From positions 1,860,001 to 1,924,000 of the forward strand of contig JARWIR010000043.1 of assembly GCA_029959085.1 (NCBI GenBank): a stretch of 64,000 nt of DNA, given 5' to 3'. Each line of letters begins with the position of its first letter. Position 1 is the first letter of the stretch. The notes below the pieces were generated by a model that saw nothing but the letters and a program-made list of their open reading frames with translations, ran no database searches and was not told where the DNA came from. This document shows positions 20,258-31,374 of this stretch, one piece after another. The translations under genes were made by a program, and so were the position numbers. Source of the stretch: Nemophila menziesii. Taxonomy: Eukaryota; Streptophyta; Magnoliopsida; Boraginales; Hydrophyllaceae.

Positions 20258-22089
20258 TTACCCTTTTTCTGAACTCGCGATGGAAACGGTGGTGGAGGGC
20301 GATTGCTTACAATTTCATCTTTCTTTTTCAGAACTTCTCTTGGTCTTTCGATTTCTTCAACCTCACTATCTTTCTCATTCTCTTTCTCTTTCTCACCCAC
20401 TTCCTTTTCTTTTCTTGGAACTTCTTTCTCTTTCATAACGGGAAAAGGAGGTGGAGGAAGGTTCTTACCACTTCTTAATGTAACAGCCTTGCAATCTTCA
20501 CGTTGTGTTGGATTTTCCGTATCGCTAGGAAGTTGCCCTTGTGGACGCTGATTCAGCTGTTTATTAATTTGACTTAGCTGATTCTGGAAAATCTTCATAT
20601 TCGCTTCAGCTGCGTTCTGACGTTCCAAAGCTTGTGTTTGAAGAGCAATCAAATTTTCAACGGTTTTCTGAAGGGTAACTACTCCTTCTTGTGGATGGGC
20701 AGGTAGAGCTTTCTGGTTTAAATTCTCATCGTAGGTATTCTGAGGAGCTTGTCTTTGCACATAATTGTTTTGATTCTGTCCTCCTTGATGATTGTTATGT
20801 GGTCTTGGATTATAGTTGTTGCCTTGAGGGCGCGGCTGATACGCGTAAGTAGGATTGGCTGCCCCATTAGGATTTGAGTATTGAAACCCAGGATGGTTTC
20901 TGTTAGGCTGATATCCATTACCACTTGAATTGAAATTACCTCTATTGGACATAAAATTCACTGATTCTTGGTTATTCGGACAACTTTCCTCATCATGATC
21001 ATCTACCTTACAAATCGAACACATATACACCTCTTGTGCAGCATGCACAGCTACCTTCTTACCCGAAAATCCTTCTTTCACAGCTAGAGTAAGCTGCTTC
21101 AATTGTTGCTCTATGGTATTCTGGATCTTGTTCTCAAACGTAGCAAATTTCTCTTCCATGTCAACATTATTTACCCCCTTCACTGGTGTTCTTACTGAGC
21201 TCCACCCAACTTCATTCTTGACTGTTCTCTCTAAAATGATCTTGGCATGAGCGGGTTGAACTTGAAGAAAACCTGCTCCACATAGCGTATCCAATTTCTC
21301 TCTTGAAATTCCATCAAGGCCTCTATAAAAGATCTTTAACTGTTGTTGTTCTGAAAAGCCATGATTAGGAACTTTACGCAAACACATCTGAAATCGTGTC
21401 CAACTCCTACCCACAGTTTCCTCATACTCTTGACGGAATTGTGTCAATTCTAGTTCAGCATCTAACCTCATGTTACTTGGGTAATACCTGTCAAAGAAAG
21501 CAATTTCTAATTGGTCCCAATTAGTAATCTTCGTAGGATCTTGCGTATCGTGCCATTCACTCGCTCCATCAATGACAAAGAATTTAAAAGCAGCAAAATA
21601 CATCTGTTCTCTTGAAACCCCTTGTGTGATATAAGAATCACATATCTGTTTGAATTTCTGTACCTCTCTAAGAGGATCTTCCGATGGTCTTCCGTGAAAA
21701 TTTCCAAAGTTTTGGAACTGAGCTAGCATACCCGAATCTGGACGGAATCTCGGAACATCAATATCTGGAGCACCTACTCCTATAGCTGGAGCGCGGAATG
21801 GAACTTCTGGAGGGCCATTAGTGAACCACGGATCATGATTCATCACTATTTGGACTGGGGGATTAGGATTCGCCGGTGGAACTGGAGGAATAACACCTGG
21901 AGCCAAAGGTTGGCCATTTGCGCCTAGTTGATTATCTTGAAGATTGATCTCTTCTATTCTGTTACTTAACTCTTCTACCTCTAAAGCTTCTCGTTCTCTT
22001 CTTCTTCTGTTTGCAAGTCTGATCAACGATTCTGGATTACTAAGGATCGGAGGTGTTGGCTCTAGATCCTTGAATAGCCTTCTTCGCAT
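20224..22089 (-). CDS. gag: Element A Gag (frameshifted off from pol)
   Basis: This 621-codon frame begins at the first ATG after the primer site (22089). It has an Arg-rich start, a Gag capsid domain at about residues 125-300 (with WHDTQDPTKITNWDQL), a zinc knuckle CSICKVDDHDEESC near residues 354-367, and then an Asn/Gln/Pro-rich linker. The end, around FPSRVQKKG, runs into a frameshift, so the last dozen residues are out of frame. Gag packages the element RNA in particles. The capsid and nucleocapsid parts look undamaged, so this copy could still make Gag but not a Gag-Pol fusion. Confidence 0.88.
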   Translation of the reverse strand: MRRRLFKDLEPTPPILSNPESLIRLANRRRREREALEVEELSNRIEEINLQDNQLGANGQPLAPGVIPPVPPANPNPPVQIVMNHDPWFTNGPPEVPFRAPAIGVGAPDIDVPRFRPDSGMLAQFQNFGNFHGRPSEDPLREVQKFKQICDSYITQGVSREQMYFAAFKFFVIDGASEWHDTQDPTKITNWDQLEIAFFDRYYPSNMRLDAELELTQFRQEYEETVGRSWTRFQMCLRKVPNHGFSEQQQLKIFYRGLDGISREKLDTLCGAGFLQVQPAHAKIILERTVKNEVGWSSVRTPVKGVNNVDMEEKFATFENKIQNTIEQQLKQLTLAVKEGFSGKKVAVHAAQEVYMCSICKVDDHDEESCPNNQESVNFMSNRGNFNSSGNGYQPNRNHPGFQYSNPNGAANPTYAYQPRPQGNNYNPRPHNNHQGGQNQNNYVQRQAPQNTYDENLNQKALPAHPQEGVVTLQKTVENLIALQTQALERQNAAEANMKIFQNQLSQINKQLNQRPQGQLPSDTENPTQREDCKAVTLRSGKNLPPPPFPVMKEKEVPRKEKEVGEKEKENEKDSEVEEIERPREVLKKKDEIVSNRPPPPFPSRVQKKGNWVIFRSSLIE

Positions 22090-22199
22090 ACACCAAACCT
22101 AAAAACCTGAAAAAGCTAACAAACAAAAAGCGTAAAACTGATAAAATAAAATAAATGCACTTATCACTAAAGGATAAACACCGTGGTCACACGCTACCG

Positions 22200-22217
22200 T
22201 CCCCGGCAGCGGCGCCA
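22200..22217 (-). other. Primer-binding site of element A (Asp-tRNA type)
   Basis: On the minus strand TGGCGCCGCTGCCGGGGA lies six bases after the 5' LTR and is identical to the site in element I. Confidence 0.8.
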
Positions 22218-22223
22218 AAAACT

Positions 22224-23786
22224 TGGTGGTCCTTTGTGTGTTCTAAAAATTAAATGCAAATGCTAATCGAACCACAACCGCAAGTGTACGGTTGTCCCAA
22301 GTAGTATGTATGATAATACAGATTCGTTCCAAGGACGGATGGTTGATCACAATGTTTAGCAAGTAGTGATTGATGCACTTATGAAAAATAAAAGATAATA
22401 AAATGTTTGTTTGGTTTTGTTGATTAAAGCTAATGAATGAAAGACAAATAATTAAATGCAAGTAGAAGCTAAGACGCAAGTAAAATAAGTGAAAACGCAA
22501 TATGAGATGTAGTACTTGAGAACGCAAGGATTCTCCTAATCTTACTTCCTAACTTATGTTGTTTAAGGGGTAAATTGGTCAATTACAATGGTCGGGATTC
22601 TAAAATCCTTATACCCCCGTCAGGGTGGACTATAAGGCAATCCTAAAGTGTCACTAGTCCCGTCAAGGTAAATATGATCCACCGTTGGATGATTAAGTGT
22701 TTTACCTCATTGGCCCTAGAATTAGCTAAGTTCGTCAGAATCAATAGCTTTTATCCTAGATTGAATAATTAATTCTATACCTAAACCCTCCGTCAGGATG
22801 ATCCACACGCCACTTATGTGGAATAGCTTAGATACTAATACCTAATCTTAGTTCGCGACTCTAAAATCAGTAAATAATCACAAATTATCGAAAAGAGTAA
22901 TGAACCCAATCTAATTTAATTTAATATAAACCCAAATTCAACATTCGTTATTTCATAAAATTAAGATTCACCCATTGTTTGTTCTCAAGCACTATTGAAA
23001 GATTAGCTCATATTAAAATTAAAAACTAAATTAAAAGAAACTGAATTCATATTGTTTACAAAATTAAAATACGAAAAGAACCTAATTTCCGGAATTCGAA
23101 TGACTACGAACGGAGCTATAGACCCACTCCAGCTCTTGTAGCTTCTTCTTTCTTCCTTCTGTTGCTTCTCTCTGGTGTTTAATCTTGTGGAATGTGAATT
23201 GTATAAAAAATAGAAGTCCAGACCTCCTTTTATAAGCATAAATTCGTTCTAGGGCTTGGACCAGAAAATAAAAGACTAATTAAATGTCCAAGCCCAATTT
23301 CCAAGCCCAAAATCCCGTAACTGCTGATACACCTTCACTAAAACGGCTTTTCCCGATGCGTTACAACTCCGATTGACCTCATTCCAGTTGCTAAAGTTCC
23401 GTAACTCGATAAGGAATGATTTCTCTTCAAAGGTCAGCGGCTAAATCATCGCTTAAGCACCTCGAAATCAGCAATCTATGGCCTGGAAAGTGGATTTTCA
23501 GCTCTAAAAATAATATCTTCGGGATTTGTCTTCAAGTCTTGACTCTAATTCACGATCTTTGACTTTCTCCTCGGATTCCTCTCCTAGCCAACATCTAAAA
23601 CCTGTAAACTTTACGCTAAAAATACCAATATTACGCGCAAAAGTTTAATAAATAAAAAATGCTAGAAATAAAAAGGTAATTCCGGATTATTGCAAATTTA
23701 GTCCAAAAGTCTATCATATAAATCAAATAAACACCAAAAATGATGTCTCCTAAGGGTCTAAAATAAGAACAATTAGGGAGACATCA
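22224..23786 (-). repeat. 5' LTR of element A
   Basis: This is the complete 1563-bp LTR of A. Read on the minus strand it starts TGATGTCTCC at 23786 and ends GGACCACCA at 22224. A TATAAAAG box is at 23227-23234 (minus). Its first 46 bases (23741-23786) carry the 10-26-10 inverted repeat. Confidence 0.93.
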
Positions 23787-25511
23787 TGTAGGAATCGTTG
23801 ACAAGTAATAAAAAGGTAAGTAAGGGTTTTATCATTCTCCACATGGAGTATGAGGTTAATACCTTAGTGTTTTCAAAAGTAGATAGGGGTCGAGTTGCAA
23901 TTATAGAAAGTAAAAGATATATTTGTTGGTTTTAAAATTATGAAGGACTAAAATGCAAATAATTTAAACTAATTATAATCAATTAAAGAATGAGAATGAA
24001 AATAAGAAAATTAAGATAAGAAGTATATCTCGAGAACTCGCAAGTAACCTCCACTAGTTGATTATGTGATTTATTGTTTAAGGGCGAATTATTAATATGT
24101 TATAGTAGGGATTCAACTTTCTTCCTAACTCCCTTCCAGGTAGCTTAGGACAAACGCTACCTAACACCAATAGAGACCTCTTCTGAGTGAACTCTATAAT
24201 GATAATTGATGCCTAAGGTTCTTACCCGAATGACTATCCGGTTAGTCAAGACCTCCTGATTCATTAACAAAGACCACATGTTTATATATTATTTTTTGTA
24301 ACTGAGTCCCCCTCCTGGGTGAAAGTTCTGATTACTAAGTTCAACCTTCTATTTGGCCAGAATAAGGGCAGAAAATTAAAGTTAAATATATAATCAGAGC
24401 AATAAATTAACAATTCATTTTAATTATTCAATCCCAAAACTCAATAAAGCGTAAAGGATTAATCTAGGGTTCATACATCATATGATTATCGAGCTACGAG
24501 TAATTTATTTCATAAATAAATAATGGGAAACAACACATAAAAGTCTATTCTTCATGTTCATAGTAAAAAATAGAAAAAGATTACACTAATAATTGCTGAA
24601 AGATGATGAAAGATAGGTATGAAACAAGTGCTAATGGCTACTCCTAAGCATTCCAAAATTATAAAACCCTTATTTTGATCTTTAAAATCTGATAGGATTC
24701 CAAAATGTTTTTGGAGTTGTATGACCCATTTAAGTGGTCCAAGTCTCCAAAAAATAGTTCATAATGAAATAAAAGAAAACAAAATAAATTTTGGTCATAA
24801 TTTTATCAAGAAATAAGAAGAGTGAAGAATTACATTAATTCTAGAAAAGAAAGTAAATTTAGGTGTTGTAGATGAAATCCTTGCTTCTTTCCCTAGGTCT
24901 CCACATTTATATATTCAAAATATGATAATTGACATGTTTTGATGGTCAAAACAAGTATATACAGGCTCCAAAAAATGGTTTGAATCAATTGGGCCAACTT
25001 AAGTGAGTAAAAAATGACTAAATGGAATCTTCTACACCTGGACAACTTTGGATCTAGTCAGGAAAATGTCCATAACTTCCTCACTTGAACCCTAGTAGCA
25101 AATGCTTCTTTTCACGCAATCTACACTTAAAGGGATAACTTGATATCAGATTTTATGATCAAAACACTCACCAATTGTTAGTTATGGGCTTTTAAAGTTT
25201 ATGGAAAAATCTACCGATAATTATTGTTGAGCTTTAAATGGACTTCTTGGCTCCTTTTGTGACTTGATTTGGGGTCATTTTTCACTTTTTTACTTCTTGT
25301 CTTCATCTTGGGCTTTAATATCATCCATATACCTATGAGTTTCACACTTAACACATAAATTACCTAAAAACACCAATTATATAATCATCCAAGAATAAGC
25401 CACCAAATCAAAACATTTCAAATAGTAGGGATACATCCCACATAAGCACTAAACCCCTATGAAATTATGTCCCAAGAGGTATATTAATCTATCATAAAAG
25501 ACGAGACATCG
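23787..25511 (-). repeat. Older Athila-type LTR fragment interrupted by element A
   Basis: This minus-strand LTR is diverged but keeps the family pattern: a start CGATGTCTCG at 25511 with the 26-base spacer, a TATA-like box at 24906-24913, and the 'ctcctg...gtagctaggac' type U5 blocks around 24110-24370. Element A lies at its left edge, so the rest of this LTR is beyond the window start. The sequence to its right has no polypurine tract, so it is a 5' LTR or a solo LTR. Confidence 0.7.
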
Positions 25512-25566
25512 ACAAGTTTTTATGATACTTTACAAGTGTCCTTGAATCTTGATCTGAATTAGTTGT

Positions 25567-25848
25567 ATGATAAATGGAAAGAGTGAAAGATCAAAATCAT
25601 GGTGTTACAAGAAAAAGAAATTTGAGTCTCCGACACAAATAGTTCACCCACCACTGTTCCCATCAAGAGTCGTGAATATAGTTAGAGAAAAACTTGTTGA
25701 ATATCAGCAGGTATTAGAAGAACCGAAAACACCTCCACCATTAAAAATGGTCAACACATGCCTTGGTATGAGTTGTTACGTTGCAAATATAAGGCAACAA
25801 TGGAGGGGGAATCATCTACCATACCACAAAGATGAACGTGTGATTTAA
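25567..25848 (+). pseudogene. Element B gag-linker remnant
   Basis: This open frame of 93 codons includes HPPLFPSRV, which matches the Pro-rich PPPPFPSRV linker between Gag and protease in A and I. Only this short stretch is recognisable, and no zinc knuckle or enzyme motif follows. After 25850 the sequence passes within about 250 bases to the post-pol block. Most of pol is therefore deleted. Confidence 0.5.
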
Positions 25849-27061
25849 GAGAAGAAAGGGCTTGTACTGTCAAATATGGTCATCAAATATCACATGATGA
25901 TAAGCGTGTTTTCATCGCGAGACTAAGATGGAAAAACCAGAAAACTACTTACCCCATTTCAAAGATCGATTAATATGAAAAATATGTGGGAAATCTCCTT
26001 TGACATTATTCCGATAAGGCAAAAAGCTTAGGTGGGAGAGTACCGTAAGGGCCTCAAGATAAGTTTTGGGATAGTTCTTAAGTTGAGGTTAACAACATGA
26101 TAAACAAAAGCGTTTCTTCGGAGACAAAGGTCAAAAATAATTTGACTTTCTTTCATCGTTTAATTTCATTAATTTAGTGTATAATATTTCAACAGTCTAG
26201 AGTTTAATTAGTGTATATTACGCATGACAAGAAGGGGGTTTATTTGATGTGCAACTCAAAATAGGTAAGGTTCAAGCTCTAAAACAAAGGTTAAAAATGG
26301 AGTAATGCATTAGTACGCGAAAAACAGAAACTCCTATAAATTTGTGTAGTCTGGTGGGTAGGGAGAAACATTTTCAATCAAAATGAGCACAAATTTAGGA
26401 TCATTTGGATTTCTTAGCGTGGATGTATGAACAAAAAGAAAAAAATAGTGTAGGCACTTCTACACAAGCATAGGCGTACATACAGATCGCCGATATACCA
26501 TAGGCGTGCATACAATTGTTGTATTTTCTGAAAATCTTCTAATGACCATAACCTTTCGATCAGTTGTTGAAATCCCCTTTTTTCGAGTCTATATCGTATA
26601 TTACTTTAAGATATATCAGATGGAGAAGACCACACCTTAATAGGAGCTCTCGTCAGAAATGTATAGCCAAATCATTGAGATTATGCACACTACATCAACT
26701 TCGTAGATGAATTGCGAATTATTGGCTAGGAGTTTTAGGGATATCTTTATACCACTGAGAATCTAGAGAAATATAGTCTCCAATGATTCAAACCAATGCT
26801 TAATTTGGATGTAAAATAAAATATTTTTGATTGAAACAGTGAGGTGTGATGCTAAAAATGAAGGTATTTTCTCAACTTCGCGTGCCCTTGGCTGAATTAA
26901 TCCATAAGGCCACAAAACACCATCATGGAGAGATATGCACCGAGAATGTAAATTCCTAACTTGGTACTTGAGTGGTTCTCTCAAAGGTAAGTACCCTTCC
27001 CCATCTCGTTAGGCATTCAGATGTATATTCGTAAGTTGGTATTGCTTTTAGAGTCTGTTTC
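25849..27061 (+). other. Element B post-pol non-coding region with direct repeat
   Basis: I see no gene. The block around 26085-26110 matches the post-pol region of I. A direct repeat 'cataggcgt(a/g)catac' occurs at about 26469 and 26499, at the place where A, I and C carry GC-rich arrays. The ORF2 position (26520-27050) holds no open frame of note. Confidence 0.5.
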
Positions 27062-27100
27062 GAGTCGTGAGGACGCGACTCAACTTTGAGTTGAGGTGGG
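27062..27100 (+). promoter_or_regulatory. Conserved hairpin plus PPT-like motif (element B)
   Basis: The stem GAGTCGTG / CGCGACTC with loop AGGA lies at 27062-27081. A U-G pair stands where A and I have U-A. TTTGAGTTGAGGTGGG follows at 27085-27100. Confidence 0.55.
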
Positions 27101-27670
27101 TTACTCGTTGAACTCGTCCCCATTTATGTGTTTATTTCTTTAAAAAATGAAAAAAAATCCAAAAAAATGAAAAAGAAATGGCGTAAGAAATACGTGTTTA
27201 ACTCAGAGAATATCCCTAAAAGCATCCATTTAACAAGTAAATGATAAAAAATAAGTACATGATCTTTTAATGTTCATATTATGCTTCAATTTCTTTTATC
27301 AAAACACATTAGGATGGATAGAAACAATTAGTAAAATATGCAAAGAAGTTAGTTTAAACGAGGGGAGAATGAGTGGTGTGTAGAACGTGAGGTCCGACCT
27401 AGTTGAAAACCCACTTAAGCTTCAAACTTAAAGTGAAGAAGGACTTACCTTCAACCTTAAACCTTCAACCTAGTTGATATTCGCGTTATAATTTGATACC
27501 CCTTAGTTTTTAGGACTTAATTATGCCTTTGGACCTGCTTTATATGACCGGAATTTCTAGCAAATTAGTGTTAGTAAAAGATAGATGCTTCTCCTTTAGG
27601 CTATTTTCCTCTTTGACTTTCACATGACTAATCATTATATGAAGGACATTCTTCCGAAGTGTCTCCCAGA
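27101..27670 (+). other. Element B 3' non-coding region and insertion border
   Basis: This is non-coding sequence related to 13900-14390 of I up to 'tatatgacc' at 27541-27549. From 27550 the similarity stops. The same nine bases recur at 30549-30557, where similarity to I resumes. Confidence 0.5.
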
Positions 27671-28965
27671 TAGGGGTGGAAATCAGATCCGAAATTTCCG
27701 ATTTCTGACTTTTCCGATCCGAAAATTCCGATTTCGGAACAACTTTTTAAGGTTCCGAAATTCCGAAATTCCGATTTCCGGTTTTTCCGAAAAAATCGGA
27801 TCAGGATTGGAACTACATATAAATTTCCGAAATTTCCGGGTTTTCCGATCCGATTTTATTTCCGAATTATATTTCCGATCCGATTTTATTTTTGAAATAT
27901 ATTTCCAAATTATAAATTATATTTCAAAATAGTATTGCATGGTGTATGTGAAACATGGAAATTAATGACATGTTTCTTTGATCCTTGAAAAGTTTTGGAA
28001 CTTGAAAATCAACTTGGCTTCCGTATCCATTGTCTAGTTATATTTCCAAAATGAAAAGTATATTTATAAATCAACTCAATATTTGGTTAATTCAAAATAA
28101 AATCTTAATTATCTTCTGAATAAGTTCAGCAATTAGCTTCTCTCTTCCTTGTATTATTGATAATTTTTGTAAGAAAACTTTCAACAAATGAACAAATTCA
28201 TGCTTTTGCCAATACAATTCATATCATTGAAAATGCCCGTAGACCTGTTGATGTTGTTGAACGACCTTTACAACTTTAACCGTTTCAGTGATACTTATAG
28301 TCGAAACAAAGACAATCCAACGATGCCTAGTGCGATCTTCTTTTAAGAATTTTGAAGCAATGTTTTCGTATTTTCTTTGATAACTTATACAACATTGTTT
28401 TCTCACTTTTTCTAACAACTTATAAGAAATTGCATGATCACTTTGTGGCTCGGAGGCAAGACTTCTTTGGAACAAAATTGCAGGATCATTCTCCGAGATT
28501 TTTTTTCAATATTTGTTTTTCATGTAATTGGAAAAGTAACAGTGGTTTAGCATTTTTTTAAACTACTGTTACTTTGTTATTTCATGTAAATTTTAAGTTT
28601 AGTTTTTAACTACTGTTACTTTTCGTGTAAGTTTTGTAAGTTTAGTTTTTAACTGCGGTTGTTACTCTTCGTGTAAGTTTTAAACCACTGTTCCGATTTA
28701 TAACCCTGTAATTTCCGAACCAAAAGTTCCGAAATTCCGAACCCAAAGTTCCGAAATTTCCGAACAAAAAGTTCTGAAGTTTCCGTGCCGAAATTTCCGA
28801 ATTTCCGGTAAATTCCGAAATTCCGAAATTCCGAATTCGGAATTGTTTTTCCCAGTTCCGAAAAAATTGGATAGGAATTGGAATGGAAAAAATCTATTCC
28901 GAAAAAAATAGGAATTTTTCCGTAAGACCCTTTTTCCGATCCGTTCCTTTCGATTTCCACCCCTA
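27671..28965 (+). mobile_element. Non-autonomous hAT-type DNA transposon
   Basis: The ends are perfect inverted repeats TAGGGGTGGAAATC / GATTTCCACCCCTA, flanked by the 8-bp duplication CTCCCAGA (27663-27670 and 28966-28973). Both features are typical of hAT elements. About 230 bases inside each end are dense in TTCCGAAAT-type repeats in both orientations. The middle 850 bases are AT-rich, and I recognise no transposase or zinc-finger motif in them. The longest frames (under 106 codons) run through the repeats. The orientation is arbitrary. Confidence 0.9.
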
Positions 28966-29037
28966 CTCCCAGATGATCTTTGAGGAGTCCTCTTTAGTGA
29001 ACAACTTGAGAACAAAGTTTTCCATGTTGTTCAGAAG

Positions 29038-30548
29038 GGATGTATCTCTTTTTGTGATGGATTAATCCACTCATGATACATATTATTGGGAATTTATTGG
29101 GCCTAAGTAATGGATTTTTCCTTATTATTTGACGTATTGTACTTTTTTCTCTAGTTTTGGGATTTATTGTTATTTATAGAGTTTTTTTTGCTTTAATTGA
29201 GTGTTACGTGTGTATATTTTAGGTACATTGTTGATAAAAGGTGCCAATATTAATAAAATAAGTCAAACTTTAATTCAGAGTGCAAGATGAGAGTAAAGTC
29301 ACTTTGGGAAGTTGGAGTGTTCATTGGAGAAGTCAAGACATCATATTGTTAAATTCATAACGAGATATTTCTAAGATATTTTGAATAAATTACATTAAAT
29401 TATATAGATCTTGAAGTCAGAGTCGCGTGGGAAGTGACGGAAGTCAATTCGGAGTTGAGACGAGAAAGTTATGCCATTTGCTTCCACCGTGGCTCTAATC
29501 AGTCCAGTACTAACTAAAAAAAGGGTTGGGTCATATTTAACCTAATTAAGCAATCCCATGGGGTCCCAAATGTTTTTAGTTAGTATATAAGCTCCAAAAC
29601 ACACAAAAATCATTAAACCTTTATTTTACACGTTTTTTAACAGGAGCAAGAGCGGGAGCAGAAGAGCGGGAAGTAAGGGGTTTTCACCGAAAACCATTAT
29701 TCTTCCTCATCGGAGCTCCGAATCCTCTCATTCCAAAGAGTAAATTTATTTTATTTTAGCTTTTAAACATAATTCTAGTATTATGAACTAAACTCTCATT
29801 GCTTTAGGATTGTAATTATGTACGAACCTCAATATATTTATTTATCTAATGTTCTTTTGATGTTTGTGATTTATATTTATTTAAACTGAGTTTTGAATCT
29901 ATTAGGATACAACTTGTGTTAAATACAATCCTATATTAGCTGCATAGTAGATTAACATTAGTAATTGAGCTTGCGACCAAAGGGGGTGGTCTAATTATTG
30001 ATTAGTGTATACGCGCTTGATGTGCGTTAATGAGCCGACGGGTGTTGACTAGACAAGTAGCTGCTTGGGTAATATTTAAATATTGCATAATTTGAGTACG
30101 TGAGCTTCCTAAGTCAACCCTTACGGGATTTAGGAAGATTTTAGAATCCCGTTTAATACGCATAACTCATTTACCCTTATATCAAGAACACCTTAACTAT
30201 CGATTTGCCGGGTACTAGCAATACTTAAGCATTACTCTCATATTTGAAAACTTGCCTCTTAGTTTATTGCATTTTTATTCTTTTAGTATAATTTACATTC
30301 TTGTCTTTTATCTTGTATATTTTTAAAAAGCGAAAACATTTCTTCATTTACTTTGTATTATGGATCCTTGTTTACAAAATATTCACTATTATAATATGAA
30401 ACATCTTGAGATAACGCTGATAATCCATGAGAAGACAATCCATCCCTAGACTTAGTTTATTAATTGACAATGATTTGTGCACTTGCGGAAAGTTACTCCT
30501 TTTTCCAAGTGTTAATTATTTATCACACCCATGGGAGTAACACTTAAC
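29038..30548 (+). repeat. Athila-type LTR-like block (probable solo LTR)
   Basis: The block starts GGATGTATCT followed by the family's 26-base spacer and a paired GATACAT. It has a TATATAAG box at 29584-29591 and U5-like blocks ending near 'tttatcacaccc' (about 30530). I find no 5-bp target duplication for it. The end is uncertain within about 15 bases. Confidence 0.65.
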
Positions 30549-31357
30549 TATATGACCTACCCCTACATGACAATGCCTTAAGATTAGTCATCCTTTGAGT
30601 TTGAGTATGGGGTGGTGGGTGTTCGATCATGAGATATATATTGGGTGGGTTGAGCTTGTAATGCGCTATTTGATGGTGAGCTTTGTTGTGATCCTTTGCC
30701 ATATTCTAAAAAAAATTAAACACACACACACGTATATATACACACGCAAATGAAAATAAGTCGACATGAAAATTTATCTCAAAACGAGTTTCATGTTTAA
30801 CTTACAAAAAAACCAAGAAAATAACTGAACCAACAAAGGAGAAGTAGATACCATCTGAATTGGTTATGGGATTTTGGGATGCTTATCTAGTGGATTAATA
30901 GGGGATGAGTGAGCACATGCTTTGAGTGTAAAATGAAAGTCTAGGGTGATTAGTTGACAACTAGTGAGGAGGGGCCCAAAATCGCGCTCTAAACTACCTA
31001 AATGTATCATACCCCACCTTAACCCTACGGTAGCACCGAATACCTCAAGATTTCTAGTTTTGTGGTTAAGTAAACATTTAGAGGATATGGAGTAGTTGAG
31101 TGGAAGGATCGAGGAAAACCTAACCACCATTTGAAACGAAGTGAAAACGACATCTTCTTGCAATGCGAAACGAAATTATTCTTGAGATTAAAATGTGATG
31201 AGTATTTGTATAATAAATATATTTTGTGGATTATTTCTTAAGTATAACTTCATGATAATTACTTGGTACTGCTTTGATATCATTACTTGCTTCTACCTTG
31301 CATGACTTGTTTGATCTTGGCCCCTAGTTTTGTATTTATTTTGTCGGGATGACAAAA
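30549..31357 (+). other. Element B 3' non-coding region, continued
   Basis: Similarity to I resumes here. A PPT-like motif with 'tttgagtttgagtatggggtgg' character is at about 30594-30620. A CA/TA dinucleotide-rich run lies at about 30719-30750. No gene is visible. Confidence 0.55.
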
Positions 31358-31374
31358 TTTTGGGTTGGGGATCT
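31358..31374 (+). other. Polypurine tract of element B
   Basis: TTTTGGGTTGGGGATCT lies directly before the LTR start TGATGTCTCG. Confidence 0.7.

Larger units (their letters stand above)
1..23786 (-). mobile_element. Element A: Athila-type Ty3/gypsy LTR retrotransposon, truncated by window edge
   Basis: Positions 1-1279 repeat at 22508-23786, and these copies flank a minus-strand gag-pol, an Asp-tRNA-type primer site and a polypurine tract, so this is one LTR retrotransposon read right to left. About 284 bases of the left (3') LTR lie outside the window. The order LTR, primer site, gag-PR-RT-RH-IN, ORF2, polypurine tract, LTR fits the Athila lineage. I noted three substitutions between the LTR copies, so insertion is recent, yet gag-pol has two stops, two frameshifts and a whole second element (5508-16767) in it. 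The right flank is 23787-23791 (tgtag); the matching left target copy is outside the window. Confidence 0.9.

Noticed and set aside
27624..29065. Frames of 60-105 codons rich in Phe, Arg and Ser inside the hAT element
   Set aside because: They read through subterminal TTCCGAAAT repeats and stop at the element ends; no transposase motif is present.
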